From: Nocardia farcinica
Lineage (GTDB): Bacteria; Actinomycetota; Actinomycetes; Mycobacteriales; Mycobacteriaceae
Assembly (NCBI RefSeq): GCF_001182745.1
Contig: NZ_LN868938.1
Coordinates: 1,612,001 to 1,676,000, forward strand
DNA length: 64,000 nucleotides
Direction of reading: 5' to 3'
This document shows positions 53,677-61,787 of the stretch, piece after piece. A program made the position numbers and the translations under genes. The notes beneath the pieces were generated by a model. That model searched no databases. It was not told the DNA's origin and saw only the letters and a list, made by a program, of their open reading frames with translations. Within the stretch, counting starts at the first letter, position 1; every line of letters begins with the position of its first letter.

Positions 53677-56354
53677 AGATCCCCGAGTTGACCGATCGCC
53701 TGCGCTTCGACTGCGACGTCCTGGTGATCGGCGGCGGCACCGCGGGCACGATGGCCGCGCTCACCGCCGCCGAGCACGGCGCGAACGTGCTGCTGCTGGA
53801 GAAGGCGCACGTGCGGCACTCCGGCGCGCTGGCGATGGGCATGGACGGGGTCAACAACGCCGTCATCCCCGGTAAGGCCAGCCCGGAGGACTACGTCGCC
53901 GAGATCACCCGCGCCAACGACGGCATCGTCGACCAGCGCACGATCTATCAGACGGCGACCCGTGGTTTCGCGATGGTGCAGCGCCTGGAACGCTACGGCG
54001 TGAAGTTCGAGAAGGACGAGTACGGCGAGTACGCGGTGCGGCGGGTGCACCGGTCCGGCTCGTACGTGCTGCCCATGCCGGAGGGCAAGGACGTCAAGAA
54101 GGCGCTCTACCGCGTGTTGCGCAAGCGGGAGAACCGCGAGCGCATCCGCATCGAGAACCGGCTGATGCCGGTGCGGGTGCTCACCGCGGGCGGGCGGGCC
54201 GTCGGGGCGGCGGCCCTGCACACGCGCACCGGCGAATTCGTCGCCGTCGCAGCCAAGGCGGTGATCCTGGCGACCGGCCCGTGCGGACGGCTCGGCCTGC
54301 CCGCCAGCGGCTACCTCTACGGCACCTACGAGAACCCCACCAACGCCGGGGACGGATACGCGATGGCGTATCACGCGGGCGCGGAACTGTCCGGGATCGA
54401 GTGCTTCCAGATCAACCCGCTCATCAAGGACTACAACGGTCCGGCGTGCGCCTATGTCGCCAACCCGTTCGGCGGCTACCAGGTCAACGCGGCGGGCGAA
54501 CGGTTCGTGGACTCCGACTACTGGTCGGGCCAGATGATGGCCGAGGTCAAGCGGGAGATCGAATCGGCGAAAGGCCCGATCTATCTCAAGGTCTCCCACC
54601 TGCCCGAGGAGACCATCGGCACCCTCGAATCCATCCTGCACACCACCGAGCGCCCGACGCGCGGCACCTTCCACGCCAACCGCGGCCACGACTACCGCAC
54701 CCACGACATCGAGATGCACATCTCCGAGATCGGTTTGTGCAGTGGGCATTCCGCCTCCGGGGTGTGGGTGGACGAGCACGCCCGCACCACCGTGCCCGGA
54801 CTGTACGCGGCCGGTGACCTGGCCTGCGTGCCGCACAACTACATGATCGGCGCCTTCGTCTTCGGCGACCTGGCGGGCGCGCACGCCGCGGGCACGCTCG
54901 CGGAGGTGCCCGCGCCGGGGGAACTTCCGGAGGATCAGCTGGCGGCCGCGCACGAGCTGATCTACCGGCCGCTGCGGCAGCCGGACGGCCCGCCCCAGCC
55001 CCAGGTGGAATACAAGCTGCGCCGGTTCGTCAACGACTATGTGGCCCCGCCCAAGACCGCCACCAAACTGGCCCTGGCGGTGGAGACCTTCGAGCGGATG
55101 CGGGCGGAGGTGGCCGGGATCGGCGCGCGCACTCCGCACGAGTTGATGCGCGCGGCGGAGGTCTCCTTCATCCGGGACTGCGCCGAGATGGCCGCGCGCA
55201 GTTCACTGACCCGCACCGAGTCCCGGTGGGGGCTGTACCACGAGCGCGCCGACCTACCCGCCCGCGACGACGGCGCCTGGCGTTATCACCTGAACCTGCG
55301 CAAGAACGCCGCCGGGGAGATGGAGTTCCGCAAGCGGCCGGTGGCGCCCTACCTGGTGCCGGTGCCCGGGCTCGACGACATCCCGTCGGTGGGACCGGAC
55401 CTGCCGGTCGAACAGCCGCGGGTGCGGGTCGGGCGGGCACCCGACCGGGACGCCACGCCCGCCGCGCCGCGCACCGACGCGCCCGCGGCACCGCCCTCAC
55501 CACGGATCGTGACCCTGCTCGCGCTGGATTCGCCCACCGTCGAGGACCTTTCGCCGTATCTCGCCGACACCGACGCGGGCGTGCGGGCGGCGGCACTGTC
55601 GGTGCTCACCGAGCACACCCCGGACGGCTTCGCCGAGCCGCTGGTGCGCGCGCTCGACGATCCGGCCGCCGCCGTGCGCCGCACCGCCGCGGAGAGCCTG
55701 CGGGAACTGGTGGAGGTGCTGCCGGCGGCGACCGGGCTGGCCGAGCGGCTGGACTCCCCCGATCCGCTGGTCCGCGCGACGGTGCTGGATCTGGTGCGGG
55801 CACGGCGTGCGGGCACGGCCGCGCAGTTCACCGCCGCACTGGCCGACCCGGACCACCGGGTGCGCATCGAGGCCGTGCGCGGGCTGGTCGCCCTCGACGA
55901 CGTCGAGGGCGTGTCGGCGGCGGCCACGGACGGCAACCGCGAGGTCCGCGTCGCGGTCGCCAACGGGCTGGCCGCCATCGGCGCGGGCGGGCACCCGGTG
56001 ATCCGCGCGCTGACCGGCGATCGCGATCCCCTGGTGCGCGCGGCGGCGCTGGCCGCCTACGCCGCGCTCGGCGCCACCGAACCGGACCGCGCCGAACTGG
56101 CCGCGGCACTGGGTGATTCCGCGTGGCAGGTGCGGGTCGGCGCGGCCAAGGGGTTGGCCGGGGCGCCCGCCGACGCGGCGGTGCCGCTGTTGGTCGAGGC
56201 GCTGCGCGACCCGCACCTGGATGTGCGCAAGGCCGCGGTGCTCTCGCTGGCGCGCTGGCCCGAACATCCCGGCGCGCACGACGGATTGACCGGTGCGACC
56301 ACCGACAGCGATGCCGACGTGCGCGCCTACGCCCGCCGCGCCGTCACCGCGTGA
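53673..56354 (+). CDS. AprA/fumarate-reductase-type flavoprotein fused to a HEAT-repeat domain
   Basis: 893 residues. Residues 1-575 are an FAD-binding oxidoreductase: VIGGGTAGTMAALTAAEHGANVLLLEKA, RHSGALAMGMDGVNN, an AprA-like ENPTNAGDGYAMAYHAGAEL, and GLYAAGDLACVPHNYMIGAFVFGDLAG. The pattern fits adenylylsulfate-reductase alpha rather than succinate dehydrogenase. A Pro/Ala linker (about 580-605) leads to a C-terminal HEAT/Armadillo-like solenoid (about 605-893) of some eight repeats with the DPDHRVRIEAVRGLV pattern. The HEAT tail is not part of AprA or FrdA and may dock a partner. Last gene of the operon, coupled to the ATPase. Substrate unknown. Confidence 0.88.
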   Translation: MKIPELTDRLRFDCDVLVIGGGTAGTMAALTAAEHGANVLLLEKAHVRHSGALAMGMDGVNNAVIPGKASPEDYVAEITRANDGIVDQRTIYQTATRGFAMVQRLERYGVKFEKDEYGEYAVRRVHRSGSYVLPMPEGKDVKKALYRVLRKRENRERIRIENRLMPVRVLTAGGRAVGAAALHTRTGEFVAVAAKAVILATGPCGRLGLPASGYLYGTYENPTNAGDGYAMAYHAGAELSGIECFQINPLIKDYNGPACAYVANPFGGYQVNAAGERFVDSDYWSGQMMAEVKREIESAKGPIYLKVSHLPEETIGTLESILHTTERPTRGTFHANRGHDYRTHDIEMHISEIGLCSGHSASGVWVDEHARTTVPGLYAAGDLACVPHNYMIGAFVFGDLAGAHAAGTLAEVPAPGELPEDQLAAAHELIYRPLRQPDGPPQPQVEYKLRRFVNDYVAPPKTATKLALAVETFERMRAEVAGIGARTPHELMRAAEVSFIRDCAEMAARSSLTRTESRWGLYHERADLPARDDGAWRYHLNLRKNAAGEMEFRKRPVAPYLVPVPGLDDIPSVGPDLPVEQPRVRVGRAPDRDATPAAPRTDAPAAPPSPRIVTLLALDSPTVEDLSPYLADTDAGVRAAALSVLTEHTPDGFAEPLVRALDDPAAAVRRTAAESLRELVEVLPAATGLAERLDSPDPLVRATVLDLVRARRAGTAAQFTAALADPDHRVRIEAVRGLVALDDVEGVSAAATDGNREVRVAVANGLAAIGAGGHPVIRALTGDRDPLVRAAALAAYAALGATEPDRAELAAALGDSAWQVRVGAAKGLAGAPADAAVPLLVEALRDPHLDVRKAAVLSLARWPEHPGAHDGLTGATTDSDADVRAYARRAVTA

Positions 56355-56373
56355 CGACCCGGCGGCGCGGCGG

Positions 56374-56595
56374 TCAGGCCGCGCCGCCGGGCAACCGGGA
56401 AAGCTGTTCGCGCAGGGCCAGAGTGGCGTGTACCTGCGCCTGGCCCTGCAGCGTGCGGGCGCGCACCCACGCCTCGTCGCTGGGCAGGCTGGCCAAGTCG
56501 TCCTCGAGGAGGGGGCGCAGGATCTGCATCGCCTTGTCGAGGTAGAACTCCGCCAGCTTCGCGTGGTCGGTGAGGTTCGCGTCGTCGATCCGCAT
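56374..56595 (-). CDS. Small helical hypothetical protein
   Basis: 73 residues, wholly helical (LTDHAKLAEFYLDKAMQILRPLLEDDLASLPSDEAWVRARTLQGQAQVHATLALREQL). No family recognised. ATG 56595 lies 7 bases after a minus-strand TAGCGT box, so a leaderless start is likely. It converges on the flavoprotein gene across 19 bases. Confidence 0.7.
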   Translation of the reverse strand: MRIDDANLTDHAKLAEFYLDKAMQILRPLLEDDLASLPSDEAWVRARTLQGQAQVHATLALREQLSRLPGGAA

Positions 56596-56862
56596 ACCCG
56601 CAACGCTACGGCCCGGTGGCGTTGTGCGACAGGGGCGAAACACCGCGGGAACGTGGGCGGAATGCGCGGAAGGTCCGTCGCGACAGCGACGGATACCCCC
56701 CGTGAGCCGGCCTACACCGGCCCGGCGACATGACTCGTCTCACAGCGCGGGAACATGCGTCCGCCCGGTCCGAGTTCTAGGATTCGAAGGGAGCTCGAAC
56801 TTGGGCGCAATGCCGCGCCGGCTTGCTTCGATGCCGACACACCCGATTTCGGGGGAGGGCTC

Positions 56863-57009
56863 ATGGCTCTGGTGATCTTGTTGCTGTTGCTGTTGTTCGC
56901 TGTCACCGCGTTGGTCGTCGTCGCCGCTTACGGCACCGTCGTCGCGACCTACTGGTTCGAAATGCGCCACAACCACACCGAACCGCCGGACCTGCCGGCC
57001 ATGCGCTGA
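56863..57009 (+). CDS. Small membrane protein
   Basis: 48 residues: one long hydrophobic helix (ALVILLLLLLFAVTALVVVAAYG) and a short polar tail ending EPPDLPAMR. GGGAGG lies just before ATG 56863, and TAGGAT (56778-56783) is a candidate -10 box, leaving a leader of about 70 bases. Function unknown. The gap 56596-56862 holds no other gene I can see. Confidence 0.6.
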   Translation: MALVILLLLLLFAVTALVVVAAYGTVVATYWFEMRHNHTEPPDLPAMR

Positions 57010-57085
57010 ACGGCTGGCGATCGCTCGGCGGGTTTGGCGCACGCGCCTCAGGCAACTCCGGTGACGAGACGGAGGTGAGGCAACG

Positions 57086-57439
57086 GTGGTCGACGATGTC
57101 GAGAAGCGGTGGTCGGATCCGGAGGGCTTTCGCAAGGCCGTCCGCTTCGGGCTGGGCGTGGTCGCGCTGGCCGCGCTCGTGGCGGTGATCATCGGGATCT
57201 GGGCGGCGAGCCGCGACGCCTGCGAGACCGGACCGATGCTGTGCGACACCGCGTCCCGGGTCGCCATGGTGGTCGGCCCGGCGGTGGTACTGGCGGCCGG
57301 CTGGATCGGCGCGTTCGTCATCACCTACCTGCGCTGGCGGCAGGGCCGGGTGTGGCCGATCTGGCAGGGCACCGGGTGGTTCCTGTTCTTCCTGCTGCTC
57401 GCCTACCTCACAATCGGTGGCAGCGTGTTCGCCCGGTGA
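57086..57439 (+). CDS. Hypothetical membrane protein
   Basis: 117 residues with about three transmembrane helices (FGLGVVALAALVAVIIGIWAA; MVVGPAVVLAAGWIGAFVITYL; GWFLFFLLLAYLTIGGSVF) and two cysteines between the first two (DACETGPMLCDT) that could form a disulfide outside. GGAGGTGAGG precedes GTG 57086. No family recognised. Confidence 0.72.
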   Translation: MVDDVEKRWSDPEGFRKAVRFGLGVVALAALVAVIIGIWAASRDACETGPMLCDTASRVAMVVGPAVVLAAGWIGAFVITYLRWRQGRVWPIWQGTGWFLFFLLLAYLTIGGSVFAR

Positions 57440-57654
57440 GCCGGTGGTGCACGCCGCCCACACCAGGATCTCGGCCGGGGTCGGCGCGGTGACCCGGTGG
57501 GCGGCAGCCACATCTGCGCCGTCGCGGTATTCCGTGGCGTGAGCCGCGCCACCGTCGCTAACGCTGCTCGGGGCCGGGCCGATGAAGGCGATGTCGTAGC
57601 ACCATGTCGTCACGTTGGTACCGAGGCAGCATCGACCTGAGCAGGGAGTTCTTC

Positions 57655-58395
57655 ATGGCACAGCGTCCAGGATCGCGCGCGGCACGCCGCACCGCCGCCG
57701 CCACCGCCTCGTTGGCGGTGCTGTTCACCTCCGCACTCGGCGTCGCAGGCGCGCGACCGGTCGGCGCGTTCGACGTCGGCGGCGCGATCGAGGTCGAGTA
57801 CGACCAGGCGGGCGGCCCGGCCGTGCTCGGCGACCCCACCGGCCCCGAACTCGACGCGGCGTCGGGGGGACGATTCCAGACCTTCGCCAACAACGCCGCC
57901 ATCTACTGGCGAGGCGATGTCGGCGCGCACCAGGTCGGCGGCCCGATCCGCGACAAATGGGGCCAGCTCGGCTACGAGCGCGGCGCGCTCGGCTACCCCG
58001 TCACCCGCGAGACCGCCACCCCCGGCGACACCGGCCGCTTCAACCACTTCCAGGGCGGCAGCATCTACTGGTCGGTCGGCACCGCCGCCCACCAGGTCGG
58101 CGGCGCGATCCGCGACAAATGGGGCCGGCTCGGCTGGGAGTCCGGACCGCTCGGCTTCCCGGTCACCGACGAGTCCACCAGCGCCGACAACGGCCGCTAC
58201 AACCTGTTCAACGGCGGCGCGATCTACTACTCGCCGCGCACCGGCGCGCACGCGGTGTGGGGCGTGATCCGCGATCGCTGGATCGCCGCGGGCGCGGAGA
58301 ACGGCCAGTACGGCTACCCGACCAGCGACGAGTACGACTACGAGGACGGCAAGGCGCAGGACTTCGAGGGCGGTCGCATCACCTGGACGCCGTGA
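57655..58395 (+). CDS. Secreted LGFP-repeat protein
   Basis: 246 residues. Signal peptide about 1-35 (RPGSRAARR, hydrophobic core, cleavage near ARPVGA). The mature part has four LGFP repeats of about 53 residues, e.g. LGYPVTRETATPGDTGRFNHFQGGSIYWS and LGFPVTDES...YNLFNGGAIYYS. LGFP repeats are found in cell-wall and mycolate-linked proteins of Corynebacteriales such as PS1-type mycolyltransferases and may anchor to the envelope. AGGGAG lies 7 bases before ATG 57655. The 215-bp gap before it shows nothing clear. Overlaps the converging permease gene by 17 bases. Confidence 0.9.
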   Translation: MAQRPGSRAARRTAAATASLAVLFTSALGVAGARPVGAFDVGGAIEVEYDQAGGPAVLGDPTGPELDAASGGRFQTFANNAAIYWRGDVGAHQVGGPIRDKWGQLGYERGALGYPVTRETATPGDTGRFNHFQGGSIYWSVGTAAHQVGGAIRDKWGRLGWESGPLGFPVTDESTSADNGRYNLFNGGAIYYSPRTGAHAVWGVIRDRWIAAGAENGQYGYPTSDEYDYEDGKAQDFEGGRITWTP

Positions 58396-59260
58396 CCTGA
58401 TCACGGCGGGCCAGGGCGCGCGCGGCCAGCCTGCGCCCGAGGATGCCGTGGCGCGGGGCGAACAGGTAGACCAGCACGAACACCGCGCCCTGCACCACCA
58501 CGATCATCGCGCCCGACGCGGTGTCCAGGTGGTAGCTCAGATACAGGCCGGTGACCGCGGCGGCGACGGAGACCGCGGGCGCGATGAGCAGCATCCGCTG
58601 GAAGCGGTCGGTGAGCAGATAGGCCGTCGCGCCGGGGATGATCAACATCGCCACCACCAGCACCACGCCCACCGCCTGGAGTGCCACCACGGCCGTCAGC
58701 GCGAGCAGCCCGAGCAGGCAGCTGCCGAGCACGCGCGGATTCAGGCCGATGGCGTGGGCGTGGGTGGGGTCGAAGGCGAACAGGGTGAAATCGCGGCGCA
58801 GCAGCACCAGCGCCAGCAGGGTGATCGCGGCGAGCACCACCACCTGGACCAGTTCGCCGCGGCCGACACCGAGCAGGTTGCCGAACACGATGTGATTGAG
58901 GTCGGTCTGGCTCGGCGTCACCGAGACCAGCACCAGGCCCGCGGCGAAGAACGTGGTGAACACGATGCCGATGGCCGCGTCCTCCTTGACCCGGCTGGTC
59001 TCACGCACCAGCCCGATCAGGCCGACCGCCGCGAAACCGAACACCACCGCGCCCACCGCGAACGGCAGCCCCGCGATATAGGCGAGCACCACGCCGGGCA
59101 GCACCGCGTGCGAGACCGCATCCCCCATCAGCGACCAGCCGATCAGCACCAGCCAGCACGACAGCACGGCACAGACCAGCGCCGCGGCGACCGTGGTGGT
59201 CAGCGCGCGCACCATGAACTCGTAGCGCAGCGGCTCGAGGAAGAACTCGATCGGATTCAT
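58379..59260 (-). CDS. Metal ABC transporter permease (Mn/Zn type)
   Basis: 293 residues, about eight to nine membrane helices, ABC-3 family: SLMGDAVSHAVLPGVVLAY, VKEDAAIGIVFTTFFAAGLV, VVLVVAMLIIPGATAYLLT. Carries the metal across the membrane for the binding protein encoded at 60.9 kb. Last gene of a three-gene minus-strand operon. Confidence 0.93.
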   Translation of the reverse strand: MNPIEFFLEPLRYEFMVRALTTTVAAALVCAVLSCWLVLIGWSLMGDAVSHAVLPGVVLAYIAGLPFAVGAVVFGFAAVGLIGLVRETSRVKEDAAIGIVFTTFFAAGLVLVSVTPSQTDLNHIVFGNLLGVGRGELVQVVVLAAITLLALVLLRRDFTLFAFDPTHAHAIGLNPRVLGSCLLGLLALTAVVALQAVGVVLVVAMLIIPGATAYLLTDRFQRMLLIAPAVSVAAAVTGLYLSYHLDTASGAMIVVVQGAVFVLVYLFAPRHGILGRRLAARALARRDQVTASR

Positions 59261-59288
59261 CAACGCTTCCCGTCGTCGAAGGGGCCGG

Positions 59289-60023
59289 TCAGGACCGGCC
59301 GAGCACGTCAAGGCCGAAGGCGGCGGCCAGGTTCTCCGGCCGCAGCACCTCCTCCGGCGTGCCGCGCGCCAGCACGCTGCGCATCAGCAGCACGGCCTCG
59401 TCGGCCAGCTCGGGCAGGGCGTGCAGGTCGTGGGTGGACACCACGATCGCCGCGCCCTCGGCGGCCAGCTCGCGCAGCAGCGTGGTGATCGCCGCTTCCG
59501 AGCGCTTGTCCACCCCGGCGAACGGCTCGTCCAGCAGCAGCAGGGTCGCCTCCTGGGCCAGCGCCCGGGCCACGAACGCGCGCTTGCGCTGGCCGCCGGA
59601 GAGCCTGCCGATCTGCCGGTCGGCCAGCTCGGTCAGCTCGACCCGCGCGAGCGCGCGGTCCACGGCCTCCCGGTCGGCGCGGCGCGGACGGCGCGGGAAG
59701 CCCATCCGGCCGTGGCGGCCGGTGAGCACCACGTCGCGGACCGTGAGCGGGAAGCTCCAGTCCACGTCCTCGCTCTGCGGCACATAGCCGAGCAGACCGG
59801 CGCGCCGCGCCGCGCGCGGGGTGTCCCCGTAGAGGGTGACCGTGCCCGAGGTCGGCTTGACCAGTCCCACAATGGTCTTGAACAGTGTCGACTTGCCCGA
59901 GCCGTTCATGCCGACCAGGCCGCAGATCCGGCCGGGGGCCAGCGTCAGCGAGACACCGTCGAGGGCGAGCACCTCGCCGTAGCGGACCGTGACGTCGGCG
60001 ACGTCCACCGCGAGTTCACCCAT
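59289..60023 (-). CDS. Metal ABC transporter ATP-binding protein
   Basis: 244 residues. Walker A GMNGSGKST (about 38-46), the family-typical GYVPQSEDVDWSFPLTVRDVVLTGR, signature LSGGQRKR, Walker B LLLLDEPFAGVD. The VPQ..DWSFP wording is typical of Mn/Zn importers. Its ATG overlaps the stop of the binding-protein gene (TGATG). Confidence 0.94.
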   Translation of the reverse strand: MGELAVDVADVTVRYGEVLALDGVSLTLAPGRICGLVGMNGSGKSTLFKTIVGLVKPTSGTVTLYGDTPRAARRAGLLGYVPQSEDVDWSFPLTVRDVVLTGRHGRMGFPRRPRRADREAVDRALARVELTELADRQIGRLSGGQRKRAFVARALAQEATLLLLDEPFAGVDKRSEAAITTLLRELAAEGAAIVVSTHDLHALPELADEAVLLMRSVLARGTPEEVLRPENLAAAFGLDVLGRS

Positions 60024-60961
60024 CACGCCCGTCCTGTCAGCGCATCGGCGATGGTCCGCGCGTCGTGCCGGATCAGTGCCAGGTAGGTGGGCACCGGCCC
60101 GTCCGGTTCGGACAGCGAGTCCACGTACAGCACGCCGCCGAAGGCGGCGCCGGTCGCCTCCACCACGCGCCGCATGGGCGCGTCGGAGACGGTGGATTCG
60201 CAGAACACCGCGGGCACGGCGCGCTCGCGGACGAAATCGATCGCGGAGGTGATCTGCTGCGGGGTGGCCTGCTGCTCGGCGTTGACCGGCCAGATGTACT
60301 TCTCGGTGAGCCCGGCGTCCCTGGCCAGGTAGGAGAACGCGCCCTCACAGGTCACCAGCGCCCGCTGCGATTCGGGCAGCGCGCTCAGCGCACCGGTCAG
60401 CTCCGCGTGCACCGCGTCCAGTTCGGCCTTGTAGCGCTCGCCGTTGGCGCGGAAGTCGGCGGCGTGGTCGGGGTCGAGTTCGGCGAAGGCGCGCACCATG
60501 TTGTCGACGTAGATCCGTACGTTCAGCGGCGACATCCAGGCGTGCGGGTTGGGCTTGCCCCGGTAGGCGTCGCCGGCGATGTCGATCGGTTCGACGCCCT
60601 CGCTGACGACGGCGTGCGGCACGTCGACCTCGGCGACGAACTGCTCGAACCACGCCTCCAGGTTCAGCCCGTTGTCCAGGATCAGGTCGGCGGTGGCCGC
60701 CTTCCTGATGTCCCCCGGGGTCGGCTCGTACCCGTGGATCTCCGCGCCCGCCTTGGTGATCGATTCGACGCGCAGGTGCTCGCCCGCCACCGTGCCCGCG
60801 ATGTCGGCGAGCACGGTGAAGGTGGTCAGCACGGTCGGCCGGTCGTCGTCACCGCGCGCACCGCCGCACGCCGCCACGACCGAGACCATCAGACAGGCCG
60901 CCAGCGCGGCCGTCACCGACCGCCACGGCACGGAGAACGCACGAGACGCAACGAGCTTCAT
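60023..60961 (-). CDS. Manganese-type metal-binding lipoprotein (MntA/PsaA-like)
   Basis: 312 residues. Lipobox VVAAC with C32. Metal ligands by family spacing are H76 (EIHGYEP), H140 (NPHAW), E206 (CEGAFSYL) and D281 (YVDSL): the His-His-Glu-Asp set of PsaA/MntC, which favours Mn2+ (or Fe2+) over the three-His set of zinc ZnuA. No His-rich loop. ATG 60961 starts next to the transcript start given by the promoter described separately. Confidence 0.92.
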   Translation of the reverse strand: MKLVASRAFSVPWRSVTAALAACLMVSVVAACGGARGDDDRPTVLTTFTVLADIAGTVAGEHLRVESITKAGAEIHGYEPTPGDIRKAATADLILDNGLNLEAWFEQFVAEVDVPHAVVSEGVEPIDIAGDAYRGKPNPHAWMSPLNVRIYVDNMVRAFAELDPDHAADFRANGERYKAELDAVHAELTGALSALPESQRALVTCEGAFSYLARDAGLTEKYIWPVNAEQQATPQQITSAIDFVRERAVPAVFCESTVSDAPMRRVVEATGAAFGGVLYVDSLSEPDGPVPTYLALIRHDARTIADALTGRA

Positions 60962-60962
60962 A

Positions 60963-61002
60963 CGTCCGGATTGTAATTTTCGGACGCCCTAACTTTCAAG
61001 TT
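60963..61002 (-). promoter_or_regulatory. Promoter and inverted repeat of the metal ABC operon
   Basis: On the minus strand a -35 TTGAAA (60999-60994) and a -10 TACAAT (60975-60970) are 18 bp apart. The -10 lies inside an inverted repeat CGTCCG-N12-CGGACG (60963-60968, 60981-60986), where a metal-dependent repressor such as MntR would block transcription. A second palindrome AACTT-TC-AAGTT (60991-61002) overlaps the -35. Confidence 0.6.
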
Positions 61003-61018
61003 CGCGTATGTGTATCGG

Positions 61019-61504
61019 TCAGTTGCCCAGGGCGAGCGGTGTGCCGGAGCGACCGGAGGTGTCCTGCGAATCCCGCAACCGCAGGGCGGTCAGGGCGCTG
61101 ACGACCGTCGAGTGGATGGACAGGGCGACGGTGGCCGGATCCACCGCGGCGATGCGGGCGATGGTCCGGTTCGGCGTCACCAGGCTCACCGGCACGCCGC
61201 GCTCGGCGGCGCGTCCGGCCTCCTCGGCGAGCACCACCAGCGCTCGGCAGGACAGGAAGTCGATCCTGCTCGTGTCGACGATCAGCGCGCAGGCCGACGC
61301 GGCCGCCGTGTCGACCGCCTCGCGCACGGCGCACCGCCACAGGTCGAGGGTGTAGGCGTCGGCGGCCCCGCGCGGGGACAGCACCAGAGCCGGTCCGCGG
61401 CGGCGCAGCCTGCTGAACAGCCTGCGATTCGCGGTGGTGGCACCCTCGGGGGCGGGGAGCCGGTGTGCGGCCTGGGCGAGACGAGATTCGAGTGCGGAAT
61501 CCAT
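61019..61504 (-). CDS. STAS-domain protein, anti-sigma-factor-antagonist-like
   Basis: 161 residues. The C-terminal 110 residues are a STAS domain with CALIVDTSRIDFLSCRALVVLAEEA; the Ser in FLSC is where antagonists are phosphorylated by an anti-sigma kinase. The basic N-terminal part (RRLFSRLRRRGP) is unlike classical SpoIIAA. No kinase or sigma gene adjoins it, so its partner must be elsewhere. ATG 61504. Confidence 0.82.
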   Translation of the reverse strand: MDSALESRLAQAAHRLPAPEGATTANRRLFSRLRRRGPALVLSPRGAADAYTLDLWRCAVREAVDTAAASACALIVDTSRIDFLSCRALVVLAEEAGRAAERGVPVSLVTPNRTIARIAAVDPATVALSIHSTVVSALTALRLRDSQDTSGRSGTPLALGN

Positions 61505-61746
61505 GGCGCTCCCGATCCGATGCGAGTGCTCCGGGCACTCGGGCCGAGCGGGTCGTCCTACCGACTGAAGACGGCCCGTCGATCACCGTCCTATCACGCG
61601 CGGCGGGCCCGGCACACCGATTCGGAGCCGCCGGGGCCGCTTCGTGTCGAAACCGAAACAGGCGCGGACGCGCGCGCCGTCCAGACCCCTCGACGCATCG
61701 GATGAACATCATTTACTAAATACTGTTCACAAATTGGGGTGTGGTG

Positions 61747-61768
61747 TGGTTCACTCTCCCGTGAACCA
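61747..61768. promoter_or_regulatory. Inverted repeat before the P450 gene
   Basis: TGGTTCAC (61747-61754) and GTGAACCA (61761-61768) form a perfect 8-bp-arm inverted repeat with a 6-base spacer, between a candidate -10 TACTGT (61721-61726) and the start codon. It looks like a TetR-type operator. The gap 61505-61746 shows no gene. Confidence 0.6.
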
Positions 61769-61787
61769 GCCCTACGAGGAGGTAGCC

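Noticed and set aside
53673..55400. Calling the flavoprotein a succinate dehydrogenase subunit
   Set aside because: There are no SdhB/C/D partners, and the sequence around SGALAMGMDGVNN and the paired ferredoxin fit the AprA branch better.
61718..61734. A KstR box before the CYP125-like gene
   Set aside because: Only a GTTCA-type half site is present; the other half does not fit TNNAAC, so I did not call it.
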